The notes: a model not told the origin generated them from the sequence alone. Counted from the stretch's first letter, positions 1-8,197 are shown. The stretch is 14,975 nucleotides of DNA from JAAYCI01 sp964370165 (GCA_964370165.1 CAYJIG010000051.1:1-14975); one strand, 5' to 3'. Program-made: numbers and translations.

Positions 1-19
1 ATCCCCCTCATCTCCACCA
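1..19 (+). tRNA. 3' end of tRNA-Ala (or tmRNA), 5' part outside window
   Basis: The first 19 bases fit the 3' end of a tRNA-like molecule: A58, U59 and C60 of the T-loop, the invariant C61 starting a 5-nt T-stem strand (CCCCT), a 7-nt acceptor strand (CATCTCC), discriminator A73 and an encoded CCA. Position 70 is U, which would form the G3-U70 wobble that alanyl-tRNA synthetase recognises, so the RNA should accept alanine. Both tRNA-Ala and tmRNA (ssrA) have this ending and the visible part cannot separate them. An intrinsic terminator begins right after the CCA, so this is the last gene of its transcript. The 3' ends of tRNA and tmRNA genes are common integrase target sites. Confidence 0.65.
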
Positions 20-51
20 AAAATCCACTGACAAATGTCGGTGGATTTTTT
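20..51 (+). terminator. Intrinsic terminator of the tRNA/tmRNA gene
   Basis: A 13-bp stem (20-32 with 37-49) closes on an AAAT loop and runs into a T tract. The single non-Watson-Crick pair (T29 with G40) is a G-U wobble in the plus-strand RNA, which agrees with plus-strand termination directly after the encoded CCA. Confidence 0.9.
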
Positions 52-129
52 CGTTATATCGATATATTTTTGTCACAAAATATATTTACGCTGAAATTTA
101 CGATTTTAAATTCCTAGCAAAAAACACCG

Positions 130-151
130 GCGTACGTAATGCGTACGTAAT
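130..151. repeat. 11-bp perfect tandem duplication (2 copies)
   Basis: The unit GCGTACGTAAT occurs twice head to tail, and each copy contains the palindrome CGTACG. It lies in the AT-rich spacer between two terminators, where no gene can be supported. The flanks carry two looser matching pairs: CTGAAATT with similar surroundings near 91 and 169, and TAGCAAAAA near 116 and 221. This suggests an old, decayed duplication of roughly 80-105 bp units. No function is evident. Confidence 0.6.
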
Positions 152-224
152 GGGAAATATTTTTGCTCTGAAATTATTGGAATCGTGGCTTATTTTCGAT
201 TTCAATCATGGTGAAATATTTAGC

Positions 225-263
225 AAAAACTGCACGCTATCTTGTGTGATAGGTGCAGTTTTT
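225..263 (-). terminator. Strong hairpin terminator of the surface operon, possibly bidirectional
   Basis: An 11-bp stem (225-235 with 253-263) with A/T runs at its base continues, after one bulged G, into a 5-bp stem (237-241 with 248-252) and a 6-nt loop. It lies about 60 nt beyond the stop codon of the surface-protein gene read on the minus strand. T runs exist on both sides, so it could stop transcription in either direction. Confidence 0.88.
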
Positions 264-323
264 AGTGTGATTTTAAATTGTACGCCATTATTCACAGACA
301 ACTTATTATATAAACGTTATTTT

Positions 324-3300
324 TTATGAGTATTTATTTTTTCTCAAAATAAATACGGTAACTACTGAGCCTGACAATAACAACATAAGAACAAATAAAA
401 AGTTTAAGGTGTTATTCGTTTGCAAACTATACACACCTGTTTGCGGTGATATTGCCGGATCTGAAGAAGTAGTAGTGGTAGTGGTAGATGCTTGATTGGA
501 TGGCGCCGCAGTTTTTATGTCGTATATTACAAACGGCGATAATCCATCAGCTTTGAAACGGATACCATTAGCAAGCATTTCCGGTATAATTGTCTCGTAA
601 GTATTATCTGATTTTAAGTGCAACAGCTTTACAACGCTACTTTGCGTTACCGGAGATATTTTGCTATACGGTATGAATATTTCCACTTCTCCGTTTGGCA
701 ATATTTCGGTGCCACCTGCCATCAGACTCAGCTCAAGAAACACCTTGACCGTTCCGGCATTTGGGTCGGTAAGGCCGCTATCAAGTGCTGTCTTATCGGG
801 GGTTGATACCGCCGAAGCCATTGAAATTCTCATATCGGCATTTGCAGGTGTGGAAATCGGATTACCGTCTACATCGGTAAATGCTGTTGTGGTCCCTAAA
901 GCAATAACCGGCTCGTCTGACGTAGTATTGTCGGCTATATCTTGTTGTGGAGGAAGCACTGCGCTTACTTTGTCTATCACCGTCAGTGTTCCGTTCACTG
1001 CCGCAATATTATAGTTACTGTCTGTCGGAATGTTTATCACAGTTATAGCATAATTACCGGGAACGTCTTTATCCGCTGTTGTTGAAGGTGTAGGAGCGCT
1101 TGAGAATACTGTAGGACTTTCACCTTTCACAAAGCCGTTATATGAGAGTGTAAGTGTAGGCATGTCATCGCCCTCGTATATTGAAAGTGTGGGTGCTGTG
1201 ATGGTAAGCGGTGCCTTGCTCACCGTCAAGGTATAGCTGTCACTCGCCTGGTTGTAATCAGCTGTCGAGCCTGCCGTTGCAGTAATAACAGTGCTACCTG
1301 CTTTCAAGATGGTAACTTCGCCTGTGCTTAGGTCAACTGTTGCAATGTTTCGATCACTGCTTGTGTATTCTACTGTGCTGCCTGTAACTGCTCCCTTTGC
1401 CGCCAAAATATAGTCAGCGGCACCGTAAATGACGGTTTTATCATCTCCGGCAAATCCAAAACTATCTTGGTCTGCTTTATCGGAAATTGTAACGGTTATA
1501 GTCACAAATATCGTTTTGTAGTTTTGTGTTGCTACATTGGCGATAAGATCAACAGTGTTTCCGATATTTGCCGATGTTAGATTGTTTGCAAGGGTATAGT
1601 TTGCGGTTTTCGCAGATGTATCTCCCAATGTCGTAGAAATTAAATCGCCACCGTTTTCCGAACTGGGTTTTGAAACATTAATAGATGTTATTGTGCCGGC
1701 ATCTGCGGGGATAATATCAGACAAATCGACCACTTGCTCGCCTGTGTTGCTATAAGTCACAGCATCTGCTTTAGTCGGTGTGTCATTTGTGGCGGTTTTT
1801 TGAGTTATGCTGAATGTTTCGCTCGCATTACCGCTGTAATTGTTTATACCTGTGATGGTTACGGTTGGTTTTAATGCTGATGTCCCAACATTGGTGTTAT
1901 TCGTCACTGACACTGTATAATCAGTGTTTTCCGCAAGTGTTATACCGCCGTCGCTAACAGTGAATGTAGGTGTTATAGCATTGCCTGTGAAAGTGTAGCT
2001 TGTAGGGTTAATTGTAAGCATGCTTTCCGTTAAAGCTTTTGCTGAAACGGTTAGGGTGTAGGTTATAGAGGTTTCACGATACTGCCCTGCAACTGCCGCC
2101 GCTGTTGCGGTTATTGTGGCCCTGCCTGCACCTACTATTGTAACTTCGCCACTTGTTGGATTTATTGTTGCAACGCTTGTTTCGCCACTTTCGTATGAGA
2201 TAGCATTTACGCCTGTTGCCGTTGTGCTACTTGCAGTTTCGGTGAAATTAACATCGCCAAAGTTTGCGTTAACTCCGTTTGTTGCAAGGTTAGCCGTATC
2301 CCATATGAGGTTGTGGGCAGGGATAGCCGGTACTTTCTCAACACCAAAATCAATTGCTGTTGTGGAGGTTTTAGTTCCGTTTGTAAGTTTTATAGTAGCT
2401 GAAAAACTTCCCTGTGTTGTTTCTGTGGGTGCTGTGTATGTGGGAGTGCCCATATAGCTTACGGTTGTACCATACTGCGCTGCATCATTAAGTTCTGTTA
2501 AAAATGCTGATTGTGTAAAACCGGAGGGCAGTGTACCCGAGCCATCTGAAAAATCATAACTATATGTATTTTTAAGATATTCATGGATTATGCTTTCATC
2601 TACGTAACGCTCTGCATCGTCAATTCTTTCCTGTGTGACGTTAAACACGCAGGTTACATCTGCTGTTGCACCTGTTAAAAGCGCTTTCGGTGCAGTTATG
2701 GTGTATTCACCTATCGCAAAATCAGTCTCATCAAAAGTGATTTTTATATCACTCCAACTTTCTTGTGCATATGCATTTGTAACCAAATTGTTTCCGCTTG
2801 CGGTTTTAAAGGTAATGCCGGACACTGCATTGATATCTGAGGCTACAGTAACCCCCGAGGGTAAACCAAGATTCAAAGAATACGCACCGGTATCAGCGTC
2901 AATATTGAAGTTACCATTTAGTACAGTGCCTGTGGGTGGAGTTACGCTACCGCTTGATATCGCATAACTTGTGATATTTTGTGTGAAAGTACCCGAGCTT
3001 TCGCCGGCGGTAAACACTGCTATAAGAGCACCGCTTCCAAAAGTACCTGTAAAACTGCTATCGGTAATGGTTGCCATACCGTTTGCATCAAGCATGCCGC
3101 TGAAAACAGGTGTAGTGGCGGTGCTTTTTGCATAGATTTCCACACTTTGATTTGCCAAGGTGCTAAATGTTACATTATCGCCCGATATTATCGGCGTTAA
3201 TGCCGTGTTACTTCTTTGCGGTACTACCGTTAAATTTACGGCATTGGTGGGGGAATTAAGCTTGGTATGCTGAACATCAGCAGTCATATCTTCGTCAAAA

Positions 3301-4340
3301 GCCGCAGTTTCATGGTCTTGATATACTCGCATTGCTACATTATTGTAGTTGACTGTTGTATACATATCAGCATCTGCATAGTTCATAAACGATGAGGTAA
3401 GCACGTTATTGCTCACGTTGTCTTCAGCTTGATAACTCGATACAGAAAATTCTTCATTACCTGTACTATCCGTGATTTTATAGTTGTACCCGCTACTGTT
3501 TGTCACCGTGCCGCCTGTAAATGTGGCTTCTAGCACAACCTTGCCGTCGACTATATCAAATCCCATATTTGATATTGAAAGGTTGTCTGCCGGTGGGTTT
3601 ACACCGCCGCTTGTTATCGGGTATGTTGTAATGGTTTGGGTATATCCTGCGCTTGCATCCCCTGCCACATCAACTATACCCAGTACAGTGCCGGTAAAAT
3701 TTCCGTCAAACGTATTATTGAGGTCTAAAACTGTTATACTTCCGTCGGCGGCTACTACACCTTCACCCGAAAGTCTATAGTCACCAGAATTCGAGTTATA
3801 AATATGGGCACCTTTCCCTGTAAATTCACTGCCTACATTTAAAACATATTCATTATACCTATCTTCATCTATTGTCGGGCCGGAAGTTATTGAAACTTCT
3901 TTTGCAGTTGCATTTGCACTATACACATGAGTATATGGGGTGGTAATAGTTTTTGTTTCACCCTTTATATCAGTTCCCTCATCATAAGTCTCATTATTGT
4001 TCATATCTTTAAATAGATAAATTGATGAGCCGGTTATTGCACTTGTATCATCCATAAAACTGGCTAAATCTTCTACCCAAAGGTTAGACGGAATTTGCTC
4101 ATCACCATAATCAATCGTGCCACCACCAGCTAATGTTAAAGTTTGCACATAATAAACATCGGTCGGCAATGATGCAGGGTTGACACCGCTAAGTTCAATC
4201 CAGCGGCTTAGTCCGCTTGCATGGGAGTTTAAACGATACTCTGTTATTGTGGGTAAATCCCCCGCCGCAAACACCGCCGTCGGCACAAGCCCTGCTACTA
4301 AGCACAAGGCAAGCAGTAGCGATAATAATTTCTTTTTCAT
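324..4340 (-). CDS. Large wall-anchored surface protein with Ig-like/MBG repeats
   Basis: A 1338-residue secreted protein. Residues 1-25 form a signal peptide (lysines, hydrophobic core, AFA cut site). The N-terminal half contains repeated beta-rich modules, each ending in a similar linker (SGGVNPP near residue 247, SGSVTPP near 467). Residues about 680-770 and 980-1060 look like bacterial Ig-like (BIG2) domains with the pattern SxVATI/L.SGEVTI.(K/G)AG; residues about 770-845 match a common Firmicutes beta-module (FTGNAITP, NNTNVGT, GINNYSGNA); about 1065-1145 is MBG-like. After a further domain come a Thr/Ser-rich stalk, SPQTG at 1298-1302, a hydrophobic helix and a basic tail, the layout of a sortase substrate. 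(S/P)PxTG motifs are known for clostridial class B sortases. The start has AAAGGA about 10 nt upstream. It sits 65 nt after the lipoprotein gene with no convincing terminator between them, so both are probably cotranscribed. The role is probably adhesion or matrix/wall interaction; no enzymatic domain was recognised. Confidence 0.88.
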   Translation of the reverse strand: MKKKLLSLLLALCLVAGLVPTAVFAAGDLPTITEYRLNSHASGLSRWIELSGVNPASLPTDVYYVQTLTLAGGGTIDYGDEQIPSNLWVEDLASFMDDTSAITGSSIYLFKDMNNNETYDEGTDIKGETKTITTPYTHVYSANATAKEVSITSGPTIDEDRYNEYVLNVGSEFTGKGAHIYNSNSGDYRLSGEGVVAADGSITVLDLNNTFDGNFTGTVLGIVDVAGDASAGYTQTITTYPITSGGVNPPADNLSISNMGFDIVDGKVVLEATFTGGTVTNSSGYNYKITDSTGNEEFSVSSYQAEDNVSNNVLTSSFMNYADADMYTTVNYNNVAMRVYQDHETAAFDEDMTADVQHTKLNSPTNAVNLTVVPQRSNTALTPIISGDNVTFSTLANQSVEIYAKSTATTPVFSGMLDANGMATITDSSFTGTFGSGALIAVFTAGESSGTFTQNITSYAISSGSVTPPTGTVLNGNFNIDADTGAYSLNLGLPSGVTVASDINAVSGITFKTASGNNLVTNAYAQESWSDIKITFDETDFAIGEYTITAPKALLTGATADVTCVFNVTQERIDDAERYVDESIIHEYLKNTYSYDFSDGSGTLPSGFTQSAFLTELNDAAQYGTTVSYMGTPTYTAPTETTQGSFSATIKLTNGTKTSTTAIDFGVEKVPAIPAHNLIWDTANLATNGVNANFGDVNFTETASSTTATGVNAISYESGETSVATINPTSGEVTIVGAGRATITATAAAVAGQYRETSITYTLTVSAKALTESMLTINPTSYTFTGNAITPTFTVSDGGITLAENTDYTVSVTNNTNVGTSALKPTVTITGINNYSGNASETFSITQKTATNDTPTKADAVTYSNTGEQVVDLSDIIPADAGTITSINVSKPSSENGGDLISTTLGDTSAKTANYTLANNLTSANIGNTVDLIANVATQNYKTIFVTITVTISDKADQDSFGFAGDDKTVIYGAADYILAAKGAVTGSTVEYTSSDRNIATVDLSTGEVTILKAGSTVITATAGSTADYNQASDSYTLTVSKAPLTITAPTLSIYEGDDMPTLTLSYNGFVKGESPTVFSSAPTPSTTADKDVPGNYAITVINIPTDSNYNIAAVNGTLTVIDKVSAVLPPQQDIADNTTSDEPVIALGTTTAFTDVDGNPISTPANADMRISMASAVSTPDKTALDSGLTDPNAGTVKVFLELSLMAGGTEILPNGEVEIFIPYSKISPVTQSSVVKLLHLKSDNTYETIIPEMLANGIRFKADGLSPFVIYDIKTAAPSNQASTTTTTTSSDPAISPQTGVYSLQTNNTLNFLFVLMLLLSGSVVTVFILRKNKYS

Positions 4341-4405
4341 AAAATTTCGTTCCTTTCAAAATGAGTTCTTTAACTTTTTTATTAGCTGTTTTCGCCGCTT
4401 AACGG

Positions 4406-5503
4406 TTAATCCATCCCGGTAATAACTAAATCTTCTGCCAAAACTTCGCCACTAAACTGCATTCCGTATGCTTGCCCGCTGAACAATATATCGCCTACCG
4501 TACTAAAATCAACGGATTCGACACCATCGTCAAGCTCTGTTATAAATTCGTTCATCGTCATAGTGAATACCATCTTGCGGTTATCGGTTATAGTAGCTAA
4601 TGGTTCTGTTATAAATTCGCCGGTATTGCCATTAACATATGCATGGAAAAAGAAAGGCCTGTTCATCATCGAGCCATCATCAAATGTTGCGTCGAGTTGC
4701 ATAGTTACGCTAAAACTTGCGGTGTCCGGTTCAAGCTCTTTCATTCGGAAAAACTCCTCAACAGCAAATCCCTCAATCGTGAATGTAAAACTGTCGTCTG
4801 TTAGGTCAAGGCTTGCGTTGGTCACTTCTTCGGTATCCCCGGCATCTGCTGAAGAAGTGGACGGTATATCACCCGAAACATTCATATCCGCTAAAGCAAA
4901 GGATAATTCAAGTGCCTCTTCATCTCCATTCATATCACCCATACACCAAATCCAGTATTCCTCAATAGCAGTGTAGTCAAATGGGCTTCTTTTGCTCTCA
5001 TCAGGGCTTGCTCCGTGTTCTTCCGGCAAATCCGCTATGGGGGTGCTAAAGGTGATAGCAGTTTCCGTAAATGTGTACTCACCTGTGTACTCGCCTACTT
5101 CATCCGATGCGACTACATCATCTACACCCATATATGTAAGGTCAAAATATGCTCCCGCAGTAGATGTGTTCAAACTTGATTTCAATAACGGGCCGGCACC
5201 CTCGCCGTTATTTGCTTGATGATACCCATACCAAAATTCTTCGGCAACCTGCCCTGTTATAGTAAGTGTCAAAACTTCGTTTGAAACATCTATTGCCACC
5301 TCAGTGGTAGTGGAACTTGGGGGTTGCACCTCACCGGTGCTTTCTTCCTCTAAAGTTTCCGCCCCGGAAACCTCGCCCACATCTTCTTCAACCGGCGGCT
5401 GTGGTGGCTGTGCTTCCTCTTGCGGCATTGTGTCCTGCCCACCGCAAGCCACCATAGTAAACATCATTAACAAAACTAAAACTATGCTCAAAAATTTTCG
5501 CAT
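4406..5503 (-). CDS. Lipoprotein with two tandem copies of an unrecognised domain
   Basis: A 365-residue predicted lipoprotein. A basic start (MRK), a hydrophobic segment and a lipobox ending at Cys20 (MVAC) are followed by an acidic, proline-rich linker to about residue 67 that would space the folded part from the membrane. The rest holds two related beta-rich halves, about 68-213 and 228-365. The clearest internal match is VLTLTITGQVAEEFWYG (near 77) against SFTFTIEGFAVEEFFRM (near 237). I do not recognise the domain family, and no catalytic motif is visible. AGGAGG at 5511-5516, 7 nt before the ATG, supports the start. It is the first gene of the minus-strand operon that ends with the wall-anchored surface protein and is divergent from the two-component operon. 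It may be a surface accessory or binding protein; function unknown. Confidence 0.85.
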   Translation of the reverse strand: MRKFLSIVLVLLMMFTMVACGGQDTMPQEEAQPPQPPVEEDVGEVSGAETLEEESTGEVQPPSSTTTEVAIDVSNEVLTLTITGQVAEEFWYGYHQANNGEGAGPLLKSSLNTSTAGAYFDLTYMGVDDVVASDEVGEYTGEYTFTETAITFSTPIADLPEEHGASPDESKRSPFDYTAIEEYWIWCMGDMNGDEEALELSFALADMNVSGDIPSTSSADAGDTEEVTNASLDLTDDSFTFTIEGFAVEEFFRMKELEPDTASFSVTMQLDATFDDGSMMNRPFFFHAYVNGNTGEFITEPLATITDNRKMVFTMTMNEFITELDDGVESVDFSTVGDILFSGQAYGMQFSGEVLAEDLVITGMD

Positions 5504-5560
5504 CTTATGACCTCCTAAGACAATTTTTCCACACCAAAAATATTTACAAATAATTTTATC

Positions 5561-5589
5561 ATTATAGTCATTTTTTTAATATAGACTAT
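5561..5589 (-). promoter_or_regulatory. Predicted activator-dependent promoter of the lipoprotein/surface operon
   Basis: On the minus strand a perfect TATAAT (5566 to 5561) would place the start of transcription near 5554, about 50 nt before the lipoprotein ATG. At 17-bp spacing the -35 position (5584-5589) reads ATAGTC, a poor match to TTGACA, and falls inside the first of three 21-bp direct repeats. A good -10, no -35 and repeats abutting it are typical of a promoter that needs a bound activator. This is inference from layout only. Confidence 0.5.
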
Positions 5590-5643
5590 CTTCGGAACAG
5601 TATGGACTATCTTCGGAATATTATGGATTATCTTCGGATTTTT
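5581..5643. repeat. Three 21-bp direct repeats, predicted regulator-binding sites
   Basis: Copies at 5581-5601, 5602-5622 and 5623-5643 share the core GACTATCTTCGGA (third copy GATTATCTTCGGA); the ends are more variable. The 21-bp period is two helical turns, so bound proteins would line up on one DNA face. Measured from the predicted minus-strand start site, the cores centre near -36, -57 and -78, the usual position for an activator. They lie about 100 bp upstream of the divergent plus-strand -35 box. The AraC-type response regulator encoded next door is the obvious candidate to bind them. Confidence 0.85.
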
Positions 5644-5745
5644 TGCGAATACTAAAATTTTACATATAAACACACAAACCAAAAATGCTCTTGTGTAAAT
5701 CAAAAAACTATAATATCGACGTTTTATTGTCAAATTATCAGATGG

Positions 5746-5773
5746 TTGACAGCCACGCTAAATGTGATATATT
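5746..5773 (+). promoter_or_regulatory. Predicted sigma-A promoter of the sensory operon
   Basis: A perfect TTGACA (5746-5751) is followed after 16 bp by TATATT (5768-5773), giving a predicted transcription start near 5780 and a leader of about 25 nt. The ribosome binding site AAAAGGA (5791-5797) follows. The match to consensus suggests basal expression without an activator. A second TATAAT at 5783-5788 has no partner at the right distance. Confidence 0.65.
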
Positions 5774-5805
5774 TAGTATCAATATAATATAAAAGGATGT
5801 AGTTT

Positions 5806-6546
5806 TTGGTGTGTAGTGTATATTTGGTCGACGATGAAAAGCTGCTGCTTGACAACATCGTTGATATGATTGAGTGGCAGGAAAACAATCTTGAACTTGT
5901 TGGAATGAATACCGACCCGCAAAAAGCACTAAAAGAGATAGTGGCACTTTCTCCCGACATAGTTTTTTGCGACTTGAAAATGCCGACAATGAGCGGCATT
6001 GACCTGGTGCGCTGCTGTAAAGAAAATGGCGTAGGTGCCGAATTTATCATGCTTAGTGCTTTTGCAGAGTTTGAGGCGTCGCGTGATTTTTTTCTTTTGG
6101 GTGGGCATGACTATCTTTTAAAGCCGATAGATGCAGACTCCCTACAACTGACACTTGAAAATCTGCTGCAAAAAATAAACGATACCAATGGCTCCAAAAA
6201 GGAAAAAACGATCCTAAAAAGCACCACTGCTTTCAGCGAGCTAATATCTTACATAGAAACAAATTATCATCAAAAGCACACACTAAAATCCTTAAGCGAA
6301 AAGTTTCATATTTCAGAGACATATATATGTGACTTGTTTTCAAAAAACCACTCCACCACATTTACACTTTTTATAGGAAATATTCGCATGAAAAAAGCCG
6401 CAGAATTAATCATGGAAACAGACACTCCGATGAAACAAATATGCCGCATGTGTGGATATCCCGACTATTTGTATTTTTGCAGGGTATTTAAGAATTATCA
6501 CGGCGTCACACCGAGTAAGTATAGAGAGCACCGCCATGAAAACTAA
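5806..6546 (+). CDS. Response regulator, receiver plus AraC-type DNA-binding domain
   Basis: A 246-residue YesN-type regulator. The receiver domain (about 1-120) has the acidic pair D9-D10, the phosphorylated D56 (CDLKMP), S84 and K106 (LLKPID). Residues about 150-243 form an AraC double helix-turn-helix, with the signature ending FCRVFKNYHGVTPSKYRE. Phosphorylation by the kinase encoded next should activate DNA binding. The start is TTG: AAAAGGA ends 8 nt before it, while the in-frame GTG one codon later would be spaced 11 nt. First gene of a four-gene operon; the kinase ATG lies inside its last codons (11-nt overlap). Its likely targets are the 21-bp repeats in the adjacent divergent promoter region. 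The domain assignment is certain; the regulon is inferred. Confidence 0.95.
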   Translation: MVCSVYLVDDEKLLLDNIVDMIEWQENNLELVGMNTDPQKALKEIVALSPDIVFCDLKMPTMSGIDLVRCCKENGVGAEFIMLSAFAEFEASRDFFLLGGHDYLLKPIDADSLQLTLENLLQKINDTNGSKKEKTILKSTTAFSELISYIETNYHQKHTLKSLSEKFHISETYICDLFSKNHSTTFTLFIGNIRMKKAAELIMETDTPMKQICRMCGYPDYLYFCRVFKNYHGVTPSKYREHRHEN

Positions 6547-8197
6547 ACTGCAAAAAGACTTTTTACGCATGTTTTCGGCCCTATTTATAGTTTTAATTAC
6601 TGTTTGGCTTTTGTTTTATTTTTTGGCGATGCAGCTACTGGTAAGCCTAAACGAGCAATTGATATTAAGAACTTCCAATGAGCTATTAGAAGACTTAAGC
6701 TCAAACATAGAGCTCATGGAGCAAATAAACTATTCTGTGTCACAAAAAAATGAACTGCGAGAATTTTTATCACAAAATGATCTTGCAAGTCGTCATTCCA
6801 TAGCGGGCAAGATTGATAAGATACTAACAAATGAACTACTTCCCATGGATAACAGATTTAGCATAGTTATATTTGATGAAAATGGTTGGTTTTATCGTTT
6901 TGCCGGTAGCATTACAGTTACCGAATGTGAAAGGCTATCGGTTTTGACGGATAACAAAGAGGCTCGCTCACACTTCACCGCTACGCTGGACGGAAATAAT
7001 CATATAGGTTATTCGAGTGTTATTTTTGATGAGTTTGGACACTCTCTCGGCACGCTTTTTGTGCTTGAAAGTGAAGATAACTTTTTAGAATATTACTATA
7101 ACTCTACCGATGATTATGTTATATCTGCCGCAATATTAAGCGGTGACGAAGTTATAAGCTCGAATGCGCCATACATGGGTGAAGACTCTCAGCTTTTCAC
7201 AAAAAGGCAGGTAGGCATCACACCTTTCCAAGTTGCAACATGGCTATCTCCGGATTATGACAATACACTTAATAGGTATTTTCTAGTCGGAGGTATTTTA
7301 TCATGCTCGGTAATGATAGTTTCTTTACTTTTGTTTGTAAAAAAACAACAGCAAGTGTTTTTTGAACCGCTTGTGTATGTAATGAGTGAAACGGACAAAA
7401 TGGGTGATGACACCAGCGCACGATTAAAAACAGTCGACAATGTTGATTTTGACAACTTAATAAACAAAATCAATGATCTAATATCAAGGATAAATAAGCA
7501 AAATGAAGTGGTAAAAAACTCATTACTTGAAGCAGAGCACTCAAAAACAGAAACGCAACATGCAATTAACATCCTTTTAAAAAAGCAAATCAACGCACAT
7601 TTCATCGTAAACACTTTGAGCTCTATCCAAGTATTACAAAAGCAAGGTCATACTCAAAAAAGTGAATACGCCCTTGCTGCATTGTCCGACATGGTTCGCT
7701 ATGCTTTTGACGAAAAAGATGACATATCTGTGTGGGATGAGCTTAGCCATCTTCAAAAATACGTAGATATTATGAATGTCCGATATGGCGACAAAATTAT
7801 ATTTGAACTTGAGGCCGACGATAACCTCATGGACTTTACGATGCCCAGAATGATTATCCAGCCGATTATAGAAAACAGTATTATACACGGGTTTGCACAC
7901 AAAGAAGAAAATTGCTTGCTTACATTGACAGCGACGCAATGTGAAAACGGTGCAGAATTTTGCATAACAGACAATGGATGTGGCATGAGCGAGGAAACAA
8001 TTACAAAAATGAATATGCACTTTGATTTCAGCCAAGATAACAAAGGGACAGAAGGTCTTGATAAAATGGCGGTGTACAATGTCAAGCGTAGACTTTATAA
8101 CGATTGTGCTTTATCGCGGTTTTACGTCAGTAAACGTTTAGGCGGTGGTAGCACCACCACAATGACCATAATCAGAGGTGATGTATGCGACGAATAA
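6536..8197 (+). CDS. Sensor histidine kinase of the LytS/YesM (His_kinase) type
   Basis: A 553-residue membrane kinase. Helix 1 (about 13-34) and helix 2 (about 247-268) enclose an extracellular sensor region of about 210 residues. A HAMP-like/coiled-coil stretch leads to the His_kinase domain with H355 in INAHFIVNTLSSI, then an ATPase domain with N447 (PIIENS), DNGCGM at 479-484 and a GGGSTTT motif near the end. The family consensus at the phospho-site is INPHFLYNTL, so the box is variant but the histidine remains. A longer reading frame opens at 6452, but the ATG at 6536 is preferred because the added 28 residues overlap the regulator and the protein then begins just before helix 1. It overlaps the regulator by 11 nt and the first binding protein by 13 nt, so translation is probably coupled. 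It probably responds to signals relayed by the two lipoproteins. Confidence 0.93.
   Translation: MKTKLQKDFLRMFSALFIVLITVWLLFYFLAMQLLVSLNEQLILRTSNELLEDLSSNIELMEQINYSVSQKNELREFLSQNDLASRHSIAGKIDKILTNELLPMDNRFSIVIFDENGWFYRFAGSITVTECERLSVLTDNKEARSHFTATLDGNNHIGYSSVIFDEFGHSLGTLFVLESEDNFLEYYYNSTDDYVISAAILSGDEVISSNAPYMGEDSQLFTKRQVGITPFQVATWLSPDYDNTLNRYFLVGGILSCSVMIVSLLLFVKKQQQVFFEPLVYVMSETDKMGDDTSARLKTVDNVDFDNLINKINDLISRINKQNEVVKNSLLEAEHSKTETQHAINILLKKQINAHFIVNTLSSIQVLQKQGHTQKSEYALAALSDMVRYAFDEKDDISVWDELSHLQKYVDIMNVRYGDKIIFELEADDNLMDFTMPRMIIQPIIENSIIHGFAHKEENCLLTLTATQCENGAEFCITDNGCGMSEETITKMNMHFDFSQDNKGTEGLDKMAVYNVKRRLYNDCALSRFYVSKRLGGGSTTTMTIIRGDVCDE

Noticed and set aside
465..487. Trinucleotide run as a phase-variation tract
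   Set aside because: It changes length in steps of three and encodes Thr in the stalk, so it cannot switch the gene on or off; it is kept only as a possible length polymorphism.
4919..4930. CTTCATCTCCA, similar to the tRNA/tmRNA 3' end, as a second attachment site
   Set aside because: The match is short, lies inside the lipoprotein coding sequence, and lacks the ACCA and following bases, so it is probably chance.
5581..5643. The three repeats as a short CRISPR array
   Set aside because: The repeats are contiguous with no unique spacers, only 21 bp long, and no cas genes are present.
5515..5733. A 72-residue minus-strand reading frame with a heptad-like PKIVH pattern
   Set aside because: The peptide repeat is simply the translation of the 21-bp DNA repeats (21 is a multiple of 3). 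The frame covers the predicted promoters of both neighbours and has no good ribosome binding site.
5730..6050. Minus-strand reading frames overlapping the response-regulator gene
   Set aside because: They are antisense to a protein with complete receiver-domain motifs and have no recognisable content of their own.
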